NCBI GenBank assembly: GCA_022578965.1
Contig: MU400510.1
Span: 434,001 to 498,000, forward strand
Direction of reading: 5' to 3'
Source: Xylaria sp. FL1777
Lineage: Eukaryota; Ascomycota; Sordariomycetes; Xylariales; Xylariaceae
Length of the DNA stretch: 64,000 bases
Positions 48,546 through 59,263 of the stretch are shown here, one piece after another (position 1 is the first letter of the stretch; each line of letters starts with the position of its first letter). The notes under the pieces are model-generated. The model did not search any database. It saw nothing but the letters and a program-made list of their open reading frames with translations, and had not been told where the DNA came from. Position numbers and translations under genes: made by a program.

Positions 48546-50105
48546 CTAGTCGTCCTGCAACGTCGCAATCCACCGAACCGGGACGCCGCCGGGACCAATC
48601 TCGTAAGGCTTTGTGTCCGCTTTCCTAGGGGGTAGTAGCCAACGCGCGTGACCCTCACGTTGGTCGTCCAACTTGCCCCTCCTTCTCATGAGATGCTCCA
48701 TAACTGCAATGCGGATGAAGTCTGGGTTCTCGCGCATCTCTCTCTGACGTGGGCCGGGTGGAAGCAGCGCCAGCGTTGAAGATTTGTTCGTATTCGAGGC
48801 CTGGACCACTTGCCGGGCCGCTCTAGGTACTCCTCTTGAGCGTTGTACTCTATATGTCTGCATCTGAATTGACGCCGTATAGCTGCGAATTGGGGAGGAG
48901 CCTCGCGCCTCAGGCCGAATATTACTAGAAGGGTTCAGATACCGCCGCATGGCCTCGCTGGGCTCTTCTTCTAGAACGGGCGGTCTCCTTTCATCTGTGA
49001 ATGGGACCCTGGGGTCGATGGTGAGTATGGACCTTGTGAGAAAATCATCGGGAGGAATGGAAGAAGTGGTGAATGTAGATAAAGTCCGGGCAGCGGAGCG
49101 CAATGCACGAAGTGATGCTGTTAAGTTCGACTTGAAAACGGATTTGAATGGTGCGATGACCTGCGGTTGCTTGTCGGCTGGTATGGTAGGTTTGGTGCTG
49201 AAATCTAGTTGATCGTTCTCTAGAGACACCTTTGATAACGGATCTACCGGCTGCTCCCCAGGTGGTGTAGTCACCGGTTCTAAGGACCTCCTCGGCGAAC
49301 GTAACCTTCCCCCTCGAGGTGTAAAAGGCGAATCAGCTGAAGGGATAGCACTTTGTGACAAAGAATCTCCCAACGATAGGAGACTGTCAAAAGATTGAGT
49401 TCGCGTGGAATATGGGGATGCAAGCCCGCTATCTATGGGTGACAATACATCTTCCTCCTCAAGTGCGTCTAGAGGGGTGAGCAGAAACTCAAGGGGGCTG
49501 CGCTCAAACGAAGCCAGACTCAGATCTTCACCTAAGTCGAAGCGTAGTTCCTGACTGAGATCCTTTTCTGACACTCTCGATCGCGGTACGATAGAGTCTA
49601 CTGTCATCCGCGGATCTCTTCTCTCTTTTTGCTGCAGACTTCTTCTCCGCTTCGGCGGCGGAATATTGGTGATCGCAAGCAGGGCGGCAACGGCGGGTGG
49701 TACGGCGTCTGGTGAATGAACATCTGCAGCTCTACGGGCGGACGAGGACCGTGCCCGATCGGTAGGCTTGCGGACGCGGTGTTTCTGCTTGATAGGAATC
49801 TGTACGGCGCTCGAAGGCGTGATCGGTCGCGCGGCTGTAGTGGCCATCGTGGTTGACGGCGTACTGGTGGCCTGGGGAAGAAGCCTATCTGACGACAACA
49901 TCGATCCACTGGTCGTGTGGTCTAGAATCACTTCCAAAGGTTGCTGTTGTGAGGCTCGCAAGTGGCTGGTCGAAAAGTCATGCTTGCTGGAAGGCGATCG
50001 GCGTGGTGGTTTGGTTGGCGATGCAGGTACAAAAGTCGGCGGGCCGGGTTGAGTAAATGATGGCGAAGGCCTGCGGGCATGGAGAAAGGACCTTGGGGTG
50101 ATCAT
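48546..50105 (-). CDS. Disordered hypothetical protein with conserved-looking C-terminus
   Basis: Single-exon frame of 519 residues from ATG at 50105. The first ~170 residues are rich in Ser/Pro/Thr/Arg and contain basic clusters (KQKHRVRKP, PPPKRRRS) that could be nuclear-localisation signals. A Leu/Ser/Asp-rich middle follows (SLASFERSPLEFLLTPLDAL). A helix around residue 330 (APFKSVFKSNLTASLRALRS) comes next. The C-terminal ~70 residues, with RENPDFIRIAVMEHLMRRRG, then KLDDQREGHARW and PYEIGPGGVPVRWIA, look folded. They resemble a conserved fungal hypothetical family as far as I recall. No membrane segment or signal peptide. A nuclear or regulatory role is only a guess from the basic and disordered composition. 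Confidence 0.78.
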   Translation of the reverse strand: MITPRSFLHARRPSPSFTQPGPPTFVPASPTKPPRRSPSSKHDFSTSHLRASQQQPLEVILDHTTSGSMLSSDRLLPQATSTPSTTMATTAARPITPSSAVQIPIKQKHRVRKPTDRARSSSARRAADVHSPDAVPPAVAALLAITNIPPPKRRRSLQQKERRDPRMTVDSIVPRSRVSEKDLSQELRFDLGEDLSLASFERSPLEFLLTPLDALEEEDVLSPIDSGLASPYSTRTQSFDSLLSLGDSLSQSAIPSADSPFTPRGGRLRSPRRSLEPVTTPPGEQPVDPLSKVSLENDQLDFSTKPTIPADKQPQVIAPFKSVFKSNLTASLRALRSAARTLSTFTTSSIPPDDFLTRSILTIDPRVPFTDERRPPVLEEEPSEAMRRYLNPSSNIRPEARGSSPIRSYTASIQMQTYRVQRSRGVPRAARQVVQASNTNKSSTLALLPPGPRQREMRENPDFIRIAVMEHLMRRRGKLDDQREGHARWLLPPRKADTKPYEIGPGGVPVRWIATLQDD

Positions 50106-51242
50106 GATTGCAGTGGTTTATACCGGTGCCCAGACCTAAATAAGGTACTTACAAAGGGACCCCGAATTACCCAACTGGGTGGATACCCAAGCACCTGCTG
50201 CGTCTGTTTAACCTAGTCGGGGCAGATTCAGGTCAATTAACAATTAACGCAATTAACGATAGCAGATGTAACGAGGACCGGGCGGCGCTGGCGCCGATAA
50301 GCCGTGTTCAGTATTCCGTAGGGGCGCTGATGTATGAATCGCTGGCTGCTTTCCGCTGCTGCAGGGTGCGCAACCACGTAGCCATTGGTGCACGGGTCGA
50401 CCAAGGATTCCGTGAAGCCTAAGCGAAGGTAGTGTAATATGGCTAATCGCGTGCCTGAGGGAATAGGTGGGAATAGGTAGGTACTGGATATTGTCAATCG
50501 CAGATTGCTGCCCTTCTCCCTTTTCCTTGTGTTTTCCTGGGGACTCTCTTCTTCTGATCCTTATATCTTTTCGTTATGCGGATCTTTAGATCTTTTGACT
50601 TTCCCTTGTTTTCTTTTTCTTCTTCCCTTTTTAGGTAGGGCTAGAAAGCTGATGCAAGGACACCGGAGATGCGGTATAGTAATGCGCCTTGGTAGTGCGA
50701 TGGAGTTTCACCAGGGGTTTTGGTGGTTTCTTGTACGTAAGAGACCAGCGTTCTGCCAACGTGGACGCTGCGAGTCACGATCCCAGCAAATTGGGTGAGG
50801 CTTGGTGGTGACGTCGCTTGCCTGGGTACAAATAAATAATGCTTTTGATTTGCCTCTGCTCGTCGTTAAGATCGGCTGGACTGAGGAGGCTGGAAGAAGA
50901 TAATCTCAGATGCGTTCGTTTGATGCCTCGTGCCTTGACAATTAAAGCGTAGATTGGTACCGGAAATCCGACTCAGGCATTGAGGCCGACAAGGGGCTAT
51001 AAAAGGGCTAGGTTCTCGATACAGGTGACAAGAAGGGCGACTCATTCTCCTTGAAAAAAAAAAAAAAGGGTAATATCACGGCTGTTTTGCCATCGCCGAC
51101 AAACGAGAACAAGACCGCTGTCAAGCAGAATAGATAGATACCTTCTATTGTTTAATAGAACAACAACAATATGTTGGTAGGCAGACGTCTGACACTCTTA
51201 TTCAGACGTGGGTCCGATGATGATATGTTCTTCATCTACGTA
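50106..51242. other. Intergenic region upstream of the disordered hypothetical
   Basis: Promoter side of the 48546-50105 gene. It contains a T/C-rich patch near 50510-50635 and a 13-base A run near 51055-51067. No supported gene. Confidence 0.55.
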
Positions 51243-51542
51243 GGTTGTGGCCAAAAGTCTGGACCATCCTTAAAAATAAAGTACAGTGTGTGTATTTACC
51301 ACTTATGGTGGGTACTTCCCAATTAGGAAAGAGACATTAATTCTTCCCAGACCGCTAATGGCTTAGCAACTTACGTTTCGGTCTGATAACGATCCGTAAA
51401 GTAAAATATAAGTTAGTTTCGGGCCGTTAGCAGTCTGGCAGAAATTAACCCTTTTTTCCTAATTAGGAAGTACTTACCGTAAGTGGTAAATAAATACACT
51501 GTACATAATTTTTAAGGATGGTCCAGACTTTTGACCCCAACC
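51243..51542. mobile_element. 300-bp fold-back MITE-like element, Tc1/mariner style
   Basis: The two ends are long inverted copies. The left begins GGTTGTGGCCAAAAGTCTGG and the complement of the right begins GGTTGGGGTCAAAAGTCTGG. The match continues for about 100-120 bases at roughly 85% identity by eye, and most differences are transitions. A TA dinucleotide flanks each side (51241-51242 and 51543-51544), the target duplication expected for Tc1/mariner-type elements. There is no coding capacity. The structure therefore fits a non-autonomous element that would be mobilised by a transposase elsewhere. No second copy is seen in this window. Confidence 0.85.
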
Positions 51543-51544
51543 TA

Positions 51545-53328
51545 CGTACCTACCTACATGTACTTCCTTCAGGTGCCTACACGCATACAGCACAGCACCA
51601 TACCATCATATCCGCGGTATCAGCGGAACCTGATCAGTAAGCCAAGACCTGCGAATCAGCCTATCTCTGTCAACACCACTACTGATTGAATACTTGTCAT
51701 GTGTGCATTGGGAGTGGTCCGGCTCCTTGTGTTCACTAGATAAGGCAGCCTGCCTCTTTGGGCAAGGATAGGACGGCGTCGAACTCAGATGCGCGAGGTT
51801 ACCCAACAGGGCAGCCGTTGGACTAGTGTACGTTCTTAGCAGATGCCGCTTTAACTATGCGATCCACCTGCGATGGCAAAGCTGATGAAGAATTACATAG
51901 ATTGATTGTGTATCTCCGAGAATTCTTGCTGCTACATACTTATAGTAACAATACCGACCAACTCCACGTATAAATAAAGGTATTAATCGTGTTGGTGTAG
52001 TACCCGTATTCGATAATAGTACACGGGACATGCAACAGACGTTGCAATCATGCGCTTGCATTTCCCCCTACCCTCAGGTGTACCAGTTAAAACTGGACCG
52101 ACCTTCCTGTTGCTAATCCGGTTCATCCTTCGAATAAAAAGTCCCCTTTCAACTCTCCTCTTACTATTAACATTCGGTGATTGGTGGCTTTTATACGCAG
52201 TATGTATTGTAGAGGTACGTACTTATCTACATAGTAAGAAGTGTACTAGTAATATGTACTATATTACCTTCTATTCTCCTCCAAACTCTTAACTCACGCC
52301 GTTCCTATATTTATACACTTAGTTAGTATACGAACACCCATATTTTGTCGAAGCTAGTAGTAATTAGGTATGTGACATAAGTAGTTCTTCCAGACTACTG
52401 CTATCTACTTGTACAACGCTGCCTACTGCATACCTAAAGTACCTATTACACTAAGACTTTAGCACATTGTGGGGGAATGGGACCTCGAACACACCAACTT
52501 ACGATACCAACACACACTACTATTGATTTTAGTCTAATGGTGACGTGGGTGTCTAGTCCATCGTGACACCAAGGTGTGTCGCATGGCGACCTCCATCAAG
52601 AGGCTGTTCCCCAGACACAAAAGAATTGACCGTCTGTGGGGAATAAGTAGTTTCATTTTCACGGAATGTCCTCAAACGTCTTCAACACAACATGATGATC
52701 GTACCACTATGGAGCAGATGAGAAAATGAGTAGATACTACACTAGATAGATAAATCCCTCTCTGTTCCTCCCTCTCTCTCTCTCTTTTTCTGATTAGGCT
52801 TTAAGCTGACAAATTTCCATTTGGCTGCGCAACCCCACGCGACACGAGCCAGTTAAGTAGTACAAGGTGCAGTCCTCCGTCGTTGCTGACGGACGGCTCG
52901 CGTGAGCTCTACCTATTAATACTTACCTACCTTGCGCATGCCGTGTCAACCACATGTGATTCCCGGTAGATGGCGATGCCAAGGGAAGAAGACTGACAGT
53001 CCTAGCCTTTCAGTTCTCGGTGGCCCCGAGCCATCCATCTCGTACCCGAGTCAAGGAGATTAAAGGAAGCCATTCTCATAGACCTCAACGTTAGGTGCCT
53101 TAGGTATCTTAACTAACTAAGCATCCTACACTACGTGGGCGCACTCCACGTTTCCAAAGGGACATAGCGCCGAGATCGCACGGTTTGCGCTGAGCTGGCC
53201 GTCGTTCGTGCGTTGCTGTCCCTAACCCCACGCGCCATAGCCGCTCTCCAGAATTCCAACGCCGTTTCACCGCTGTTAGCACTCACTAGTCGTCGCTAGT
53301 GCGCGACCTGATCGTCTAAAACCTCATC
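51545..53328. other. Intergenic region (1.8 kb)
   Basis: AT-rich, with TACCT motifs near 51541-51570 and 52380-52450. CT runs lie near 52760-52790. No supported gene. Confidence 0.5.
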
Positions 53329-53487
53329 ATGTCAACTAGGGTTGCGAGGGCAAAATCGCGATGGTATTGTATCGCGCTTCTGGTAGCATTGGTTGCTACA
53401 CTCGCCTCGGTCTCAAGAATTCCTATCCGTTATATCCGTGCTGACCTCGTTATGAGAAGGCCTGCAGGATGGGGGGGAGAAGCATAG
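53329..53487 (+). CDS. Possible small membrane-anchored peptide (52 aa)
   Basis: ATG at 53329 opens a 52-residue frame with a basic N-terminus (STRVARAKSRW) followed by one hydrophobic helix (YCIALLVALVATLASVS) and a basic tail. This is a signal-anchor layout. The stop falls in an AGCAT pentanucleotide repeat (53481-53500). It may be a real small protein, the first exon of a lost gene, or chance. Confidence 0.25.
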   Translation: MSTRVARAKSRWYCIALLVALVATLASVSRIPIRYIRADLVMRRPAGWGGEA

Positions 53488-53500
53488 CATAGCATAGCAT
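53481..53500. repeat. (AGCAT)4 tandem repeat
   Basis: Four perfect pentanucleotide units, preceded by a seven-base G run. Confidence 0.8.
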
Positions 53501-54673
53501 AGACCGTCTGGCCACAGGATCTCATCTTGGAAATAGCAGCATAGATGTCGAGAAACTGGGAACTTCGCCGAGAGATAGGCGCATAGTTATCGAATCCAAC
53601 CTGCCAGTCATTTTCTCTTGATGTTGGCCTAGAACTCATCTCTGCGTGCACACCCCCATGATCATGTACTTTTACCGACGAATGAGGACAAGGGACACTG
53701 CGAAAAGAAGATGTGTTGCACAATATGTATGCAGAGGGCGCTGACCGTGGAAACCAGTCAGAGGGGAAGGAGGCCGTCTCGCAAATGAAGCTTTCGAGAT
53801 CTGTGGGTGCCGTTACATCCTCGTATGCCACGAGATAACGTCTTGTTCAAACCCCGTGTGTTGGGCATCTTGTTCTTCCGCAAGGCTCGGAAGTTTTGCG
53901 CTACGAAACCAATTCGTTCTTTGGGCACTAACGGGCCGGATCACAGTTCTGCGAGAGATCCCCTATCTTTAGCGAAGAGGGAAAGCTGAATGAGGTTTTT
54001 TTTTTTTCTTCCCTGCTGGAAATGTACAGTATCAGTATCTGAGGTCACAGAAAATGCGGGGAAGTCATAACGACAATATCGTGCCAAGTACCTATCAGCT
54101 AGCCTCCCATCCCTATCATGGCAAGTAGATATGTGTGTATAGGGCCCTGAACTCATCGTGCATGTGATTCTCCACCGTCCATATAGATGATCGAATAATC
54201 GACCCGGAAGAATCTGGGGTTGAAAGATATGCAAGTCCGGCCCGGAATTAGCTACGGAGATCGTCCTTATCTGAGACATAAGCTGCATTTCTCTCAGGTC
54301 ATCGTTAGTCACCATCACGATCATGGAGAGTTGAGGTTTTGACTCTTCGAGGCTCTCAAAGTAGGTAGTGAATATACCATGACGTCTAGAAATCGTTTCA
54401 GACGCGGGGTTTTAGTCTCAAGGTATTTGCATTATGTGTCGATCTCGAAGTAATTGAGAAAACATGACAAGTGCGTACATACAATTTTCGAACGAAGTCA
54501 CATGCATTCAAACAAAAAACCCCTACGCCACCACACACCGGACCATAGAGATGCGCACTGGAAATGAACAATGTTTTCCACCTGTAACGCCATAGAGCAA
54601 TGACCCAAATAATTCAACCTCGCACATCCACTGATGACAGCCAGCTCATGAAAACGGTAGGGACAAGCAGGCC
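53501..54673. other. Intergenic region
   Basis: About 1.2 kb up to the 3' end of the rhodopsin-like gene. A minus-strand open frame (53430-53831) lacks an ATG start. A T run lies near 53997-54006. Nothing else is supported. Confidence 0.5.
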
Positions 54674-56062
54674 CTATATCCATTTCTCTGACTGTTGTTG
54701 GCTCCTAAGCCCTTGGGGAGCCGTAGCCGGCCGTAGGCTGTCGAAGCCCGTGTTAGGACGAACGACGATGTCGCTTTTTTTGATAATCCCATTAAATTTC
54801 ATGATCGCCTCCTCGCTTTTCCGTGGGCTCTGGAGCTGCGTCTGTGACTTGAGACGCGTCATCCGCGTTGCTGCCGTGCCTAGCACCCTGCGTTCCGTGT
54901 TACCAACAAGCTCGTCGCGATCAACGCGGAATATCTTAGGGAACCATGTCCGAAGCAAAGGTCTCAACGCAGGTGCTGAGGCTGTAATGAGCGCGAGGTT
55001 TGTCTCGATCGCGGATGTCACGAAGCCGATGTTGGCGTCGGCGCTCAGCGTTGTCTTCAGCATGAACAAACCCTGGACGAGAAGGATAAGTCGGGCAATG
55101 CTCGTGATAGTTGTTCTAAATGCGAGAATGATTAGTCTCTATGCACATTCTTCTTGACAAGAATACTACAGTGACGACTCACAGAAATCCCAGCAAAAAG
55201 ACAGCCATTAGAGCGATCTTTGTACGCTTGGGTATCTTCAGGTTGATGAATATCCTCAGCGGTAGCGCTAACATGAGAATATCGGTGAGAATATTAAACG
55301 AGGACGAGACCGTGAAGAGGATCCTCCTATCAATGCATGTACCCTCAATAGTAGGCTCCCAGGTCTTATTGATGGGTATGCATTGAAATACGGTGCCAAA
55401 GAAGACTCCAATCATCATTCCGATATTGGCTGTGTTCAACCATACGATAAAGCGCCTCACACCTGGCCTCTGCCCAAATAAACGTTGAAGGAAGAGCAGT
55501 ATCGATGTTTTTACTAGCGCCAAGATCGGATTGTATAGAATTTCAATTGCATAATTCCATACTAGACCTGGTACAAAATCGTGAGGTGGAATGTCTTCCC
55601 ATCTGATCCCTATGAAGTTCGTCTTGATAACTTGGAATAGGTCAGTATACACGACTAGAGCTGTATCACCCCCGGTGTCAGGACTCACACATATAACTGG
55701 CTGCAGTTTCTAATATTGACAATACCTATAAATCACGTCTGGTCAGTTCATTACATGTACAGGTAACCACTAGCTGTTGGCCGCTTACCATGGCTACGCA
55801 TACCAAAGTATCATCTAATATACACATTAGCTGCTTATTCGAAACACATCATAAATTGCTTACCCAACGCAAATTGATGAGACGATACCCTACCAGCCAC
55901 TCTGACACATAGTACAACGAACGCAAGAGCCGCAAAGGCTATGATAATCGCTATTGCGAGGCTCTGTTGAGTGCTAGAGTAGCTGAATGGATCAGGAGAT
56001 GGCATGGCCGCCACTGTGGTGTTTTCAATAACGACAAGCTTGTCGCTCGTCAATATACACAT
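54674..56062 (-). CDS. Fungal rhodopsin-like integral membrane protein (PTH11-related, no CFEM)
   Basis: Five exons join in frame to 383 residues: 56062-55864, 55814-55789, 55725-55689, 55630-55183 and 55115-54674. Introns are 49, 63, 58 and 67 nt. Exons 2 and 3 are only 26 and 37 nt. Seven hydrophobic helices are visible, starting with SLAIAIIIAFAALAFVVLCV. Family words follow in order: FALDDTLVCVAM, WEDIPPHD, ALVKTSILLFLQRLF, an ECL-type Cys pair (FQCIPINKTWE then GTCIDRR), and DILMLALPLRIFINLKIP. The tail of about 110 residues is polar and probably cytosolic. This is the large fungal 7-TM family (Fung_rhodopsin), whose roles are mostly unknown, with some members acting in host or nutrient sensing. 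There is no CFEM domain before TM1. An alternative start at 56005 would shorten the outer N-terminus by 19 residues. Confidence 0.88.
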
Positions 56063-58531
56063 GTTGAGATAGTGCCCTGCGGAAACAAAGCGTGTTATGG
56101 TAGCTGGCTAAACGCGCAGACGGAAAGGACAAAAGAGAGCGAAAATTAGACTCTCGTTTTAATTTCATAACGAGGGGCCTAAGCCTTCAGATATAGTAAG
56201 TATAGCATCCTGAAGGCGAGGACGAGTCTACACGGTGTCGGCCGCTTGAAGATGATCTACGCCGAGCTTTGGACTAGGTGAGCGTTACGAACGGCATCAG
56301 AAGGGTAACCGGATAAATCAGCCTTGTGTATCAGATGGTTCGGATCGGATTGCCACATGGCCGGGCTCGAATAAGAATCACAGATACTCTATGCGTAGTG
56401 TGCTAGTTGATCTGAGAGTTATCCGCTGGGATATCCATGTCGCTTGGGCCATCGTTGCTGGCTATCAGCGAATATTCAGATCATCTAGCACTGATTACCG
56501 CCAGTTACAATCGAGACAGCTGGAGCACGACTGATTACAACACACTATAGCAAGATACTCGCTCTAGTGCACGAAATATAGATAGCTGTTCACTGTCCTG
56601 CGCTCGATTTTCGGGTTGATGATATCCATTCCCTAGTAGTTCTCCGTGGAGATAGGTTATCGACGTCAGATGGTCAAACCTGAAATCATTACGATCTGGA
56701 TCTTGGTGAGGGTACGGGCGCTCCCGAAGAGTGGTCTAACGATGGGATGAAAAAGATCAAAAAGCCTAATAGTGAAGATCAGACGACTGAAAGCCGCTAA
56801 GCTCAACGCAGAGTTCATGCTTGAACAGTTAGCTTGGCGGAGACGACTTGCTCTGTCAAACGGGTTTGGATGTATGACTTAATTGGAGATTGAGCTGTCC
56901 TGGGAGCCTGCCCATGATGAAGGAATGACTCTAGGTGTGGATGCCCACACCTCAAAGCCGAGAAAAGGGCCGGTTGAATAGTCTAGACTGTCGCATGTAC
57001 GCGGGCGAGGGTAGAGAAAGGTCAAGAAGTTCTACCCCATCTGTGCGCAAGCAAGGTGGCCCGATTGGGGCAAAGCATGAATAGAGCTGCTGTATCATGA
57101 GAATCATTCCCACTCATTGTTGCCAATCAGCACACCAGGCAGCAACCTCTTCGTAGCAGTGAACAAGTGCCTTTGTGTCAGATTCTGTCGATGAAATCCT
57201 CTTGCCACTGCTCTGTCTTGGAGTTTCTCTCCATGATTTGCGTGCCAATCTGGGGGATGGACTGGAGGTCCATCCGGAACATATATGAGCCGACATTACT
57301 ATGTAAGTAGAAGGGCACATCAAGATGCCACCGACATAGATATTGAATGATGGTTGATCTTTACGTGTAGGAGTACGACGTTATGTGTGTGCTATGTCGC
57401 TGCATCCGCTTTCACAAGTGACAGCTGTGGGTGAAATGTATATACTACGGCCTGGTGTTGTTTAATCGACTAACTAAACGAAGAAGGCCGAAAAATACCT
57501 ATTTAGAAGGAAAGAACTCGATCGATTGACTTGGCATAGCATCGATGATGTACTTAGATAGTTGTAAGTGATCACTCGATGGAAGAAAGCAAAGCCTACC
57601 TCTGCGAAGATGATGAAGCAAGAGCAACTCTAGTGATTAAGCCCGCCGTAGTACCGTAGGTAAGTAATTATTCGTTACACTGTTTGTCATACCGATTAGT
57701 ACTGTGGACTATAATGTCACCACGATTTAGGTGTAACCTCATCCACGCATCTTTCTCCCCTTTCTCCCCTTTCTCCCCTTAAACCACCTGCATCCTCAAG
57801 AATTCTATAGAGGCGTTCACATGAAACAGACACGGCACAGATGAACATACATTCATCGTTACCCACATGACCACGGGGGAACAGCTATTCCGACTTGAGT
57901 TTTGATCGAACGACCTCTCCTGCCCATTTCAATGAGTCTTAGACTAGATATTAGCCGTCCCGGAAGACAGCGAAGTGAACGAAGGTCTAAGCAGTAGCAT
58001 TGATTCTCGGATCGCCACTAACATCGTGTGACCATCTGAACCTTGGTAATCGCGGTATCGCGGTTGAGATTGGCGGCATTGTGCTTTCGCGTCCGTGACA
58101 ATCCCGAGGATCTTAGTGCAATTCGTCAATCGGAGTGAGCCGTGATTTGAGTAACTACCCAGTCTCTCATGAAACGTAGGCGTGGGTCACAGCACTTAGT
58201 TTATGCTCTTCATCGTAGGGTCTGGGTTAGGCAGATTCTCTTCTGGCGCCTTTCTGGTAGTTTTAGGGAGGCTTTCGATGCGGGGCATTCGTTATAGATG
58301 ACCTTTGAAAGTAGGTATGTATATACATACATGCAAAACTACGTTTTTGTCGTACGTATTGCTATACGCTTGAAGATGTTTACATGGACGGTTGGATAAT
58401 GCTAGTATGTGAAGCTCGACCATCACTGGAGTGGACAAGGGATCTCTAGCAACCTGCGTTACTGGGTGACGAGCCCGTTCTTCGGACGGTCCATCGTTGA
58501 TAATGCCCACTAAAACTGACGGGCTCTCACT
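56063..58531. other. Intergenic region (2.5 kb)
   Basis: Upstream of the rhodopsin-like gene and extending to the tRNA. Three perfect 9-base TTTCTCCCC units lie at 57752-57778. I see no gene with coding character. Confidence 0.55.
57752..57778. repeat. (TTTCTCCCC)3 tandem repeat
   Basis: Three perfect 9-base units in a pyrimidine-rich patch. Confidence 0.8.
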
Positions 58532-58657
58532 GGTGAGATGGCCGAGTGGTTATGGCGCTGCGTTCAGGCAAACCCTGAATTGATGATACTGTCACCAGTA
58601 TCATGATTAAATTTCGCAGTGGAGCAATCCGCGTGGGTTCGAGTCCCACTCTCATCA
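58532..58657 (+). tRNA. tRNA-Leu(CAG) with intron
   Basis: The acceptor stem GGTGAGA pairs with TCTCATC (one G-T pair) and is followed by discriminator A. The D-arm (TGGCCGAGTGG), a type II variable arm and a T-arm (GTGGGTTCGAGTCCCAC) are all present. The anticodon stem is CTGCG/CGCAG with anticodon CAG at 58565-58567. A 45-nt intron (58569-58613) starts one base after the anticodon, the standard eukaryotic position. It contains CCTGAA, able to pair with TTCAGG of the anticodon loop as usual for intron-bearing tRNAs. It decodes CUG as leucine. Confidence 0.93.
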
Positions 58658-59263
58658 CGAATTACTCTTTGCCATGGATGAACAATCCTAATGATTTTTT
58701 TAATTTTTTATCGATACAATATCTAACCTGCAGATACGATAGTATATAACATATCTGTAGGCAATTCTAGACTTAGTTAGACAGATAGGGCTGCCGCCAG
58801 GACCTATGACAGCTGGCAACAGCTATAATCCATCTATCTGCAGAACGGAGCAGTGTATGCACTTCTCTTAGACTTCTATATCGGTAGTCTACTTGTTTAA
58901 ATTTTAATATAGAGACGTTACCCTGTACTAGAATTGTTATTACTAAGTCTTACGGAACTAATGTCTTCTTACTTAGATGGGTTGAGTCGAATTGTTGGCA
59001 ATTGTTGTTACACACTACCTTCCTATGTCCGTAGACAACGTTTATATGCGATGCGTAAGACCGACTATTTTATAACTACTTCGTATTTGGCAGCTGCCGA
59101 CAGCCGCTCGTCCAATTGAGTTGGCAACTTTTGCCTGACCCTTGCCTGCCGCTATTCGCGCACGCAGAGAAAGCCAGCTAGTCCAAGGTCACCGTACCAA
59201 TGTTTAGACCGCGATAGACCATAACATCCCTCAGGGACGAGCCGAGCCTCTCCCCCGCTGACA
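58658..59263. other. Intergenic region between tRNA-Leu and COG1
   Basis: About 0.6 kb. A T-rich stretch soon after the tRNA (58696-58711) could end RNA polymerase III transcription. The rest should be the COG1 promoter and leader. No gene seen. Confidence 0.5.

Noticed and set aside
53430..53831. 133-residue frame on the minus strand
   Set aside because: It starts at GTG with no ATG, has no recognisable domain and runs through the AGCAT repeat.
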